From Cerioporus squamosus (taxonomy: Eukaryota; Basidiomycota; Agaricomycetes; Polyporales; Polyporaceae), in the NCBI GenBank assembly GCA_022592435.1, contig JABYQS010000590.1, positions 1 to 17,589 of the forward strand: a stretch of DNA of 17,589 bases. Reading direction: 5' to 3'. Below the pieces are notes generated by a model. It had not been told where the DNA came from and did not search any database. It saw only the letters and a program-made list of their open reading frames with translations. Positions 9,065 through 17,589 of the stretch are shown here, piece after piece; the stretch's first letter is position 1, and each line of letters opens with the position of its first letter. The translations under genes were made by a program, and so were the position numbers.

Positions 9065-9439
9065 GCGTGGAGGGCAGCGTCCCACTCGCATTGGAGTGCC
9101 ACCGTGATGATCATGGCACCGACCCGTCGCATGGGTTGCTCGTTTTGACTAGTCCCACCGACTTCTCGCCCGGACAGGTCCACGGTGACGCTCCAGTTCT
9201 ACCCTGCATACGATGTCAATTGCGAGTCCTCGCATTCCTTCTGCCTCTCAGTATCTGCCACTGCCGTTGCCTTTCCCCGCGCGAGCACTCTGTCACGACG
9301 ATCTTCAAAATGGTTCTGCGGAAGAAGGTTGTACCCGCGGACTCGCAACGCCGAGCAGTCTCAGTTAATGCTATGTGCGTACACCCCTCCTCCCGCTCTC
9401 CTGATGTGTTCGATCATTGCTGACGAATTCATCTACTTC
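9065..9439. other. Unique region beyond the right arm
   Basis: Open frames cross this stretch (for example 9046-9423 and the first part of 9185-9793), but the residues are of mixed composition and match no family I know. It may contain the lost 5' part of the broken coiled-coil gene that follows. Confidence 0.4.
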
Positions 9440-12400
9440 ATAGTGGAAACGACGTTACGAACTACAAGTCGACGACCTCAGGTGTTTACTCCGACCGACG
9501 AGCGATTCAGCGAGATCGATTTGACCGCTGACGTTCTCTACGATGCTCGCTCAGATCAAGAGCAGGTGAATAGATATCTCGAGCGGTGTAGTATGCCGGC
9601 GCTGACCTCTATGTCAGCCTCCCGTTTGCTTTCGAACAACGTGCCGAGCATCAACAGTGGCTTGCGATCAGAGTCTACCCAATCCGCGAAGTCGCGCGCG
9701 CAGGCTCTGTCTGAATGCGAAGCCTGCGATGTGGCCGCCGAGGAGAACGGCCAGAAGTTGCAGCAGAGCTTCCGCACGAGAAGCCGATCATGAATGCCAC
9801 CGCGGATCTCGGCTGACAACTGCGCACTCTTCTCATGGAAGTCGGTAGACAGCAAGACGTCTGTACGCCCTGCGGAGGACATGGACTCGAGACTGTCATC
9901 CGTAGCAACGCGGTGCTCTCTCCCGGTTCGACTCCTCAGCTCCAGGAGTAGGACCAGAAGTTGCTTCAGCTCGTTCGTGGTCTGAGGACGAAGTGTACAA
10001 CGAAGCGACAGCACAGGAGCAGGCGGAAGCGATTCGTGAATCTCACGAGGCAGTGAAGTGGCTCGATCAGAGGCTGGAGGCTGGGCGTTGTGCGTTGCAG
10101 CAGCGATGTCCAGACAGCCTGGTAGTGTTTTCGCGAAGGCCAACTCTGAGCCCAAGGTGCTCACGGGTGCGTTGTTTGTCGTCTAGAACGAAACCATAGT
10201 TCACTCATACGACATCCAGGAAGCCACTGCATGATGCAAGAACAGATCGTCATCTGGAAGCGCGAGAACGAGGACCTGCTCAAGCACGATCAGAACCCCT
10301 ACAGTCAGTACGGCGGATCGACATCGGGTGTAATCACATTTGGCAAGGTTTGCTCGCGAGCAACAGTCTGCTGAAGCTGCCCGGCACGACCGCGCTGATT
10401 TCCACGCTGAGAAGACGACTTGGGAGGTTCGTTGTTGTGCATATTGCTGATGGATGGCAACCTTTGACATCGATATTTGCACAGAACATGCAAGTGCGTG
10501 CGGCTTGTCGAGAGAACTGGATCCTCGGGGTTGCGCGCTCCCTGTCCGACCTCATGGCGAAAGTACAGAAGATGCACGACGATATCGAGTATCCAGGAGA
10601 GGAGAATGCGACCGCTGTCTTTGTTGAAGTTGATCGTTGTTGTTGATTAACTAGAAGTTCGTCCATGCTCCGCGTGATTCGTCAACTATAGCTGATGTTC
10701 TGCTCTAGTCAGGTTCTCAGTACTCAGCTCGCCCGGCGAGGTGAAGCTGTTCGCCAGGTGTTTCTGCAGGATGGACGTTAAGGTCGCCGTATTGTGGGGA
10801 AAGATAGTGACCGCTGTATGTCCGACGTGCAAACCTCGCTTGCTGTTGACAGCTAATCGCACTTTGCAGACTCAGAAGCTTGGCAAGCTACGCGAGGTTC
10901 CTCGACGCCGCGGATACCTTGAGGAACGTGTTCAGCAGATTACGAAGGCTCGAGAAGCATCCTGCATGAACGTATGACGGGCAGTACCACCTGTGTGTCC
11001 TCCCTCCGACGAGGACATGTCTCGCGAGCCACGACTGCTGTTCTCACTGCCCTCTCGATCTCACCGTGAATTGAAGTTCTGCCAGGTCCGCGCTCAAGGT
11101 TGCACCGTCGCGCGGCTCGTAGCCACGTCGAACAGGCCCAGGAGACCAGCCAGGCGATCCAGGGAGCTACTCACGATGAGGTAACAGGTACGTGTTATCG
11201 GAACTGACCACGAACAAGTCACTCACGCATATGCAGTGCGAGGTCGAGGCACTCTAGTAGAAGCTGTGTCGGGCGGAGACGCATCTCACAGAGTCCACGC
11301 AGGCCAACACGAACCCAGCGAGACTGAGCGTCGGCATGGCTGAAAGCCAAGAGGACTTCGGAGGAAACCATTGTCGACACGAGTCTTTCCACCCAGAGTA
11401 CGCAGAGTGGTCGGTCCAGCTGGGAAGTTTCGCTGTTCGCGGAGCGCGCGAAGGTACATTCATACACTATGTTGTCTATAACGTTCCCTGAAGGTGTATA
11501 GGTGCTGAAAACCGATATAGAGAAGCACGGGTGTCGCAGCCAGGCTTCTGCTCGCGAAAGTTGTGTCACTCAAGCTCCCAGACGAGCTGGCCGCAGCAGC
11601 AGCGCTTAGCTCTTGACAAGATCGCTGAATCCAGCCCCGGTCCGTACCTTTTTATCATCACCGAGTTCTACTTCACACTGACCGCAACGGACCTTGGCGA
11701 ACAGAACGACCTTCATCAGCAGGCTGCAACCAGGCAAGGGCGAACCCGACGATCCAGCTGACACGAAGTGGACCAAGCCTCGTTCGTCAGTCACCTATCT
11801 TCGGAAGGAGGAGATCCTCGAGCGCTGAGAAGAACAACTTAGTCGGCGGAGACCAATGCGATTCTTCGTGGCGACCGTGACTCGTACACTCAGCGTGCAC
11901 GGCAGCTTAAGACTGAGCTCCACAAGGTCATCACTAAGCTCAAGTCGACAAGAAGAGGCTTCGTGTTGCTCAGGCTGAGATCGAGGCCGAGGATCAACAG
12001 AATACGCTCCTGGAGAATGAGAGTCGCAGAACGTGACTCCAAACTCCTCACCAAGGTGGGACTTGGGACTGACTTGTCATGGCGCGGTTGCTGACATGAT
12101 ATCTATCTAGTATGACTTCATTGATCCGCAGAGTGTCTGCCGGCGAAGGTATATGGATCCTGTGCGTCGTTCATGTTGGCTCGATCCTTACCACAACTCA
12201 GACAACTTGAGGATCTTGAAGAGGCTAGTAGCAAGTTGAAACAGCTCGGCAAAGAGACCGACGTTGGGGCAAGCACTCACTGCTGTCGACTTCTAGTCCA
12301 GGAGTTGAAAGCGCTGCGAACTGGGAAGACTCGCGACTAGCCTGGAGCAGGTACTTGCAAAGGTGCAGTATCAGTCCGCTCAATTCGTCGGCTCGGCTCG

Positions 12401-12622
12401 TCGGCTCGGCTCAAGTTAGCGAACAAGCTGCTAGCCTGGTATGATTCAAGCCTTCGTCGGTCTAGGGTCGCACGGTGTTGAAAATGATATTGAATACCAG
12501 GCCAGGCTTCATGCAGAGCGGAATACACCTTTCGAAGAAGGCGAACTTATCAAGACCACAGCCAACGGCAACTCGAATGCGCGAAGTTGGAATGCTCGCG
12601 ATGGTGCCGCTGCTCGCGCTAG
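9440..12622 (+). pseudogene. Broken multi-exon gene for a coiled-coil-like protein
   Basis: Charged, helix-like segments appear in shifting plus-strand frames. Examples are DVLYDARSDQEQ (to 9565), FAFEQRAEHQQWLAI (about 9628), EATAQEQAEAIRESHEAVKW (from about 9998), FAREQQSAEAARHDRADF (about 10350), QLARRGEAVRQVFLQDG (about 10724), HVEQAQETSQAIQGATHDE (to 11180), AQAEIEAEDQQNTLLENES (about 11970) and LRQLEDLEEASSKLKQLGKE (about 12200). Plausible introns survive at 9566-9617, 10427-10484, 10816-10869, 11181-11236 and 12056-12110, all 52-58 bases. Between segments the frame is lost by one-base shifts or stops, for example the shift just before AERDSKLLTK at about 12023 and the TAG after GKTRD at about 12340. 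I read it as one decayed gene for a long coiled-coil protein. Family and ends are uncertain, and some shifts could be sequence errors. Confidence 0.55.
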
Positions 12623-12681
12623 GTACGTTCATCCCCACATCTTCAGATTACCTCTCACCTATGTGCTCATATTCTGCACAG
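12623..12681 (+). other. Candidate intron at the 3' end of the broken coiled-coil gene
   Basis: GTACGT donor and TTCTGCACAG acceptor, 59 bases. The open frame upstream (AERNTPFEEGELIKTT..) continues the charged character of the broken gene. The sequence after the acceptor is Ala/Arg-rich and cannot be placed with confidence, so this may be the last recognisable junction. Confidence 0.35.
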
Positions 12682-13876
12682 TAACTGAGCGTGTGTTGCG
12701 GTGCCGCACGGGTCCCAGCTTTGACGCGGTGAAGTTTGGGACCGGCGAGCCCTCGTTGAAGTCTGAGACGCGCGCGCTTGTTCGCGCTGCCTGTCGGCCA
12801 CATGCACGTGCGGCTGCTGTTGCTCGCATCGGACATGTCTTGGACCCTCTTCGCCCGTCAGCGTAAGACTCCCAGTTCAGTATGAGCGAATGCGAAGGGA
12901 GTCGACGCTTAGACGGGCCGCAGAGACGTCGCTGATAACCCTCATATGCTACCTACAGGACATACCTGTGTGTGGTACAGACGACTACCTACGGCGACCG
13001 AGCGAGGAACACTGACATCGCATGTCGTCACGTCTCTGCTCCGTCCTCGTGGGTAGTCGTTGGCGTCGAACCTTCGTTCACGGACATTCTCCATCCTCTC
13101 GATCTGTTCCCGCGAGTTGTCGGGCGGCAGGTTGCGCGCGTGCGGGTTTCATGGCTGTTGCCTGGCGCGGGTGAATGCTTGGGCAGTCAGATCGGAGTTT
13201 CGTATCGTCGCGTGTCCGGCTCGCTTACTTTGAGGCATACATCCGTGTTTCCATGAGTCATGTTCCCCGGGATGGCCGTGGGTGTATGCAGTGAGTTCGA
13301 TGGAGTCCCGGGTCAATGGACGCTGCAGTGTCCGCCATGGCACATGCGACGCCTTCACTCTCGGTGATAGTTTGTGGAGTCTACCTCGTGCGCTCGCTAA
13401 TGTCTGGCCTTTCAGGGGCAGTTCATTTGACATTTCTATCTCATTTGTGTCATAGAATGCATCTCGTATTTTAGGATCGGAGCCACTCTCGTAGGACTCT
13501 GCAAGATCTAGCCAGCGCACTTGTAGGCACCATGAGGCCGAAGACTAGCGCTTGTTCGTCTCTACAGTATACGTAGTTTGAGAGAGAGGTGCACTGCCTC
13601 CCAAGCCCATAATTCGGTATCGAATCGGCCATGCCACTCACTCCATGTTGCGCCACTTAGAGATGGCATTATGCACAATTGCGATTCATTGTCATCTCCG
13701 CAGGAGCTCTTCACGTACACAAAGAGTTGAGCGGAAACGGCCGAGTCCATGTGCCTTCTCCTGTGAGCGTCTCAACGAAGCCAAAGCTTCGAATTCACTG
13801 CCCCGCACTCTGATTGCTTGAGACAGGTCCTGCTACGCTCGTACCGACTCTAGTCCCCCCACTGTACAGCGTCGAA
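12682..13876. other. Region with no supportable gene
   Basis: Short open frames lie on both strands (for example 12972-13256 plus and 13149-13520 minus). None shows a known motif or a consistent spliced model. The last part, just before 13877, is probably upstream sequence of the gene head that starts there. Confidence 0.45.
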
Positions 13877-14182
13877 ATGCCGGACCCCTCCAGCAACCCG
13901 ACGATCCCAGAGAGCCAATGGAACAAGGTATGTAGGCCGCCCAAATTCGTCCATTGTGGTACTCAGTATTGAGTACCGTGGACGACAATCACAGGGAGCA
14001 TCTGATGCGTTATGGAGGGCTGGAGAACATGGGACAGTGACTGTGTATTATCCCGAAAAGCCAGTTCCCCTTCCACAATAGGCAGGACACCCTCGCGCGC
14101 AATCCGCCCTCAAGTCATTCTTAATTACTACGCTCAGAAGGTAAGTCAGGGCATTGGTAGTTCGCGTGACAACAACTCATAG
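13877..14182 (+). pseudogene. Spliced gene head, interrupted
   Basis: The ATG at 13877 opens a short exon (MPDPSSNPTIPESQWNK) ending at 13927. An intron follows at 13928-13994 (67 bases, GTATGT..TCACAG), then an exon reading GASDALWRAGEHGTVTVYY and continuing to PVPLPQ, where the frame meets TAG at 14079-14081. In a shifted frame the exon continues as IRPQVILNYYAQK up to a good donor (GTAAGT) at 14141; the candidate intron is 14141-14182, 42 bases. The mix of good splice sites with a frame break suggests a disabled gene or a sequence error. The family is unknown. It may be the 5' end of the acidic repeat gene that follows. Confidence 0.45.
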
Positions 14183-14439
14183 CTGCCCCACATAGTATTC
14201 GAGCACCGGAAGGCTTAGGCGCACTAAAAACACCCCTGGCTCGGATTCAGGGCGGAGTCGCAGACTCAGTGGCACGACAAAGACATCAACGAGCGCCTAC
14301 GTCGTGGTACCCGTGGTGCCACACGGTCGGTCGAGTGCAGCCTCAGCTCAGTTGACTCGCCCTGCAATGGACCACTTCTTCGAGTCTCGTGGATCAGATT
14401 CCATTCACCACTTGTCGCTCTCTGCGTCAACAAATTCGC

Positions 14440-15760
14440 AGTGTACGCACCATTTCCGATGCGATTGCAATGGCGGCCAGCACTACATTCGCAACTGCTC
14501 CTCTGTGATATTCCACGATGGTGTCGCGCCACCCCAGGAGGAAGACCACAGCCTCTCCGGGGGCCGTTACGCTCACGCGGTCGAGGAACCAGCTAACACA
14601 CCTTCTACCAGTGCCTCGAGGACGATGGCCTCAGCCTTGTCGGGAGCGACTACGAGTACTCCGGTCCCGAGCAGCATGATGACGAAGACAGCATCTACGG
14701 GGACAACTGCGGATATTCTGTTGAGGAGCCAGCTGACACGCCTTCTACCCGTGTCTCTGAAGAGGATGACCTCAGCGTTGTCGAGGGCTACTACGACTAC
14801 CCCGTAACCGAGCAGTACCAGGTCGGGGACAACTACGGTCGACCCGCCTTGGGGTTAGCGAAGCCGCCTTGTACACGGTCCCTGAGGACGATGGCCTTAG
14901 CCTCGTCGGAGACAGCTACGACTACCCCGTTCCCCAGCAGTACCAGGACGATGGCTCCAGCCTCGTCCTCGTCGAGCACAGCTATAACCATCCCGTTCCC
15001 GAGTATTCCCACGACGATGGCCCCAGCCTCGTCGGAGACAACTACGGTCAACCCGTCGAGAGGTCAGCGAGGCCGCCTTGTACCCGTCTCTCCGAGGACC
15101 ATGGCCCCAGCCCCGTCGGAGTCAGCTACGACTACCTCGTCCCGAGCAGTACCAGGACGATGGCTTCAGCGTCGACGAACACAGCTATGACCATGCTGTT
15201 CCCGTGTATGCCCACGACGATGGCCCCAGCCTCGTCGGAGACAGCTGCATCTACACCGTCCCCGAGCAGTACCATGTCGATGGCTCTAGCCTCGACGAAC
15301 ACATGTGCTCCGGTTATCTCGTTCCCCAGCAGTACCAGCACGATGGCCTCGTCGAAAGCAACCATGACTGCCCCGTCACCGAGCAGTACCAGCATGGTGG
15401 CCCCAACCTCGTCGAGCACAGCTATGATCATCCCGTTCCCGAGCAGTATCAGGACGATGGTCTTGTGGGGGGCAGCTACGACCACCCCGTTGTCGAGCAG
15501 TACCAGGACGATAATCGTATACCGGCCGGGGGCGGTTATCACTACACCGTTCCGAGCAGTACCAGGATGATGGCGCAGCCTCGTCGGGGGCTGCTATAAA
15601 ACAGCTACGAGTCCTCGGAAGATGACCTAGCCTCGTTCGTGATAGCTACGTCAACCATAAGGAGGCGCCTCCTCCTTCGCCATCTACACATGTCTTTGAG
15701 CAGTTTCGACACCAGAGGACCACCGTTCACAATGCCTTACTCATGTTCACAACATGATTC
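14440..15760 (+). pseudogene. Acidic Tyr/Asp/Gln-rich tandem-repeat protein gene, frameshifted
   Basis: The repeat has the theme (E/D)DG.SLV(G/E)..SYD(Y/H)PVPEQYQ. Examples are LSLVGDSYDYPVPQQYQDDG (about 14893), LVEHSYNHPVPEYSHDDG and LVEHSYDHPVPEQYQDDG (about 15409). An upstream part carries CDCNGGQHYIRNCSSVIFHD and EEPANTPST, the latter echoed later as EEPADTPST. No single frame carries the theme throughout. Shifts occur near 14620, 14872, 15141 and 15552, and each fits one missing base. The likely end reads SLVRDSYVNHKEAP and on through THVFEQFRHQRTTVHNA to MFTT and a stop near 15758. The product would be low-complexity, acidic and probably disordered. The other frames are open only because the repeat lacks stops. 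I cannot name the family. Confidence 0.55.
14580..15600 (+). repeat. Coding tandem-repeat array with higher-order units
   Basis: Degenerate units built around CAGTACCAGGACGATGGC and AGCTACGACTACCCCGTTCC recur about every 50-70 bases. A higher-order duplication is visible: the block from GACAACTACGGTC at 14828 through GCCGCCTT at 14863-14870 and on to CAGTACCAGGACGATGGC recurs from 15037, with GCCGCCTT at 15072-15079. The offset is 209 bases. Confidence 0.8.
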
Positions 15761-16684
15761 CTACAACGGCTCCTACACGGACAGCTCGGCAACAAATCAC
15801 TCGTCCTGCCAACAGCTTATGTCGACTGTGAACTCTGCTTTCACCGCGGTTGAGATCGCCCCCTCCCACCCCCCCCCCCCCGTGAACTATCCTATGCGGG
15901 CGCGGCTCATTATTAGCCAAACTCCTGGCGATCTGCTCAGGTGCGATTGAGTGTCTGTGGCGGCTTATAAAATACTGTCTGGTTGCTGATCATGACGGCC
16001 ATATACAGGAGGATGCCGCACAAACCTTTGCGCATCTCTGCATCCCGTAAGGACAATGAGACTTCGGGATTGGTCCCATCATAGATTCTGCGAAGACAAT
16101 GAATCCCGCCTGACAACTAGAGGCATGTCTGAGCCTGACGCCACTTCTCATGTAACGATTGAAGAACTTCATAGGGCTCAGCAGCTCTCCATTACGAGAT
16201 AAAGCATTTCGCCGCTGAATCCGCGCCGCGATGGAGGCAAGGGGCAAATTGCTCGCCTACTAAGACTCAGACGCGGCCTCCCGGTGCGAGGGCGACCTCA
16301 ATTACTACTAACATCATGCAACGGTACTATATTCGCGTCTCCTCAGACAGTGGCCGGCGGGACATCTCGACAGCCATACCGTCTGGTAGGATGTCAAGCT
16401 CAGCATACACCGAATCTACAGCTCGGCACATAGCGACACCTTCGCCCGTTCTCGCTCGCGCCCGGGTGCCGTAGATGCCCTGGGCACTTTGCCGGCACTC
16501 AGTAGCACTGAGGACGCCTGCGTTGGTGGAAGCCTGCTAGCATGTTGTCATTGCTAGAAGCCTCGAAGGCACCGAAAATTGGAGGATGAGAGTTTCGTGT
16601 CAGAGCCGGCGTGCATCGTCGCGCGAGAGCCGCGCCGGGAAAGCGCGAGGCGGGACGCGGAACAGTCAGTACCTGGCAAGAAAA
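15761..16684. other. Region with no supportable gene
   Basis: It contains a short plus-strand frame with a Ser/Asn-rich stretch (to 15950), which may be a leftover of the acidic repeat gene, and a run of C at about 15869-15881. A minus-strand frame at 16247-15990 has no recognisable motif. I see no RNA gene. Confidence 0.45.
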
Positions 16685-16756
16685 GGATTCGAACCCACAA
16701 ACAAAGGAGATGTGAGTAAGCAAGGGCGGTTTCCGTAGACAACTGCGCCACGGGGC
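16685..16756 (-). other. Degenerate tRNA-like element with pol III A and B boxes
   Basis: On the minus strand TGGCGCAGTTG (16750-16740) matches the A-box consensus, and GGTTCGAATCC (16695-16685) is a perfect B box 44 bases downstream. The 5' end reads GCCCCG. The B box is followed at once by TTTT, a pol III stop signal. A cloverleaf does not close: the sequence at the acceptor 3' position (TCTTGCC) does not pair with the 5' end, and the T-stem beyond the GG/CC pairs is weak. It is therefore a tRNA relic or the head of a tRNA-derived SINE rather than a working tRNA. No anticodon can be assigned. Confidence 0.5.
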
Positions 16757-17589
16757 ATTTAAACACTGGCCTCACTTAGCATATGGCATACCCAGTGTAT
16801 GGAAACCTTTCGGTCCACGCGGACGGCTGCTGAGCGCTCAACACCACGTGCACGCAAACTCCCCCAGCCTCCGATTTTTTGGTGATAAACATCGGCATGT
16901 CTGTGGTCGACGGTTTCCCCATACATCAACGGTCGAGTGCTTCTGAATTGCACGACATGAGTTCTATCCAAGTGATCTGACTGTCGGTCCATAGCTCCTG
17001 GAAGCGAGACACAAACCACAAATGCAAACTGCTAGCGCTCTTCTTGAGAGTAGGCACATTGCAAATGGTACTATGCCTCCGTTGTGCAGCGTGGTTCCAA
17101 CTCAGGCTCAGATAGCACTTCAAGCCAACTCACTGCCACGGTTCAAGCACATCTTCATGTGCAGTCAAGGCCAAGGCCCAAGACACAGCGTGCACAGTCG
17201 AATACTGATGTGCGCAATGCTGGTGCATGGTCCTGACGAACATTGTGCGGCTACTTGACTGGTGTCCCTCATCTTCACACCTGAGAATACCCTTATCCCC
17301 AAAATGGCTGGTTTGGAGGAGGTAAATACAACTGCAAGTATATAGCCCTTATTCCATTTTCGTTGTGGTCGGAGGTACGCCTCAACTCGCCCGCAAAATC
17401 AGCTTCACTGATCCTGATACTCTCTGCAGGCCAGTTTTCGGAAAAAGAACACTTAGAACAGAAGGCAGGTTCATGATTTGACACGTCACACGGGCACATG
17501 CCATGCTGCTTAGCGGTCGCGTTGAGTCACATTAATAGTAATACTTCGCGACATCACCAAGACATCATCCCATCCCCTCACGGCGAGCC
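16757..17589. other. Region with no supportable gene
   Basis: Short open frames lie on both strands (for example 17019-16759 minus and 17022-17258 plus), without motifs, convincing introns or similarity I can recall. No repeat is obvious by eye. Confidence 0.45.

Noticed and set aside
9925..9935. A second tRNA, from a perfect B box GGTTCGACTCC on the plus strand
   Set aside because: No A box lies at a suitable distance upstream and neither the T-stem nor an acceptor stem can be formed. It lies inside the broken coiled-coil gene.
14833..15542. Minus-strand Val/Ala/Gly-rich and plus-strand Ser/Thr-rich proteins across the tandem repeat
   Set aside because: They are shadow frames of the repeat, open because its units lack stops. 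The acidic SYD..PVPEQYQDDG theme is the more conserved reading across units.

Overview
The window looks like nuclear DNA of a filamentous basidiomycete, probably an agaricomycete of the polypore kind. The evidence is the short introns (about 42-73 bases, GT..AG, often with a CTAAC or CTGAC branch motif), single-copy genes with no operon layout, and gene families that I recognise from mushroom genomes: an F-box-like protein with a nucleotidyltransferase-like segment, and a WD40 protein with a membrane tail. No bacterial-type operon, rRNA or CRISPR array is visible. All gene models are hand-spliced from the sequence.

Layout. 1-2008: GC-rich DNA with no gene I can support, ending in a short 24-base minisatellite. 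2009-2843: left arm of a long inverted repeat. 2844-8229: a unique segment with three apparently intact spliced genes. These are an F-box/NTase-like protein (minus, 4406-3092), an unknown 204-residue protein (minus, 6081-5307) and a WD40 protein with a C-terminal membrane helix (plus, 6171-7862). The last two diverge from an 89-base shared upstream region. 8230-9064: right arm of the inverted repeat, 835 bases like the left arm, with no length change and one mismatch found.

9065-17589: this side is different. From about 9440 to 12620 runs a broken plus-strand gene for a charged, coiled-coil-like protein; plausible introns survive but the exons are split by frameshifts and stops. From 13877 to about 15760 is a second broken plus-strand region: a spliced gene head, then an acidic Tyr/Asp/Gln-rich tandem repeat whose frame is lost several times by single missing bases, twice in the same C run of the repeat unit. 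The last 1.8 kb has no supportable protein gene. It does hold a degenerate tRNA-like element (minus, 16756-16685) with clear A and B boxes.

The most notable structure is the near-perfect 835-base inverted repeat bracketing a 5.4 kb three-gene block. No transposase and no target-site duplication are visible, so I read it as a recent inverted duplication or an unknown large element rather than a classified transposon. The contrast between clean genes inside and decayed genes on the right is worth checking against read data, because some frameshifts could be assembly errors in homopolymers.
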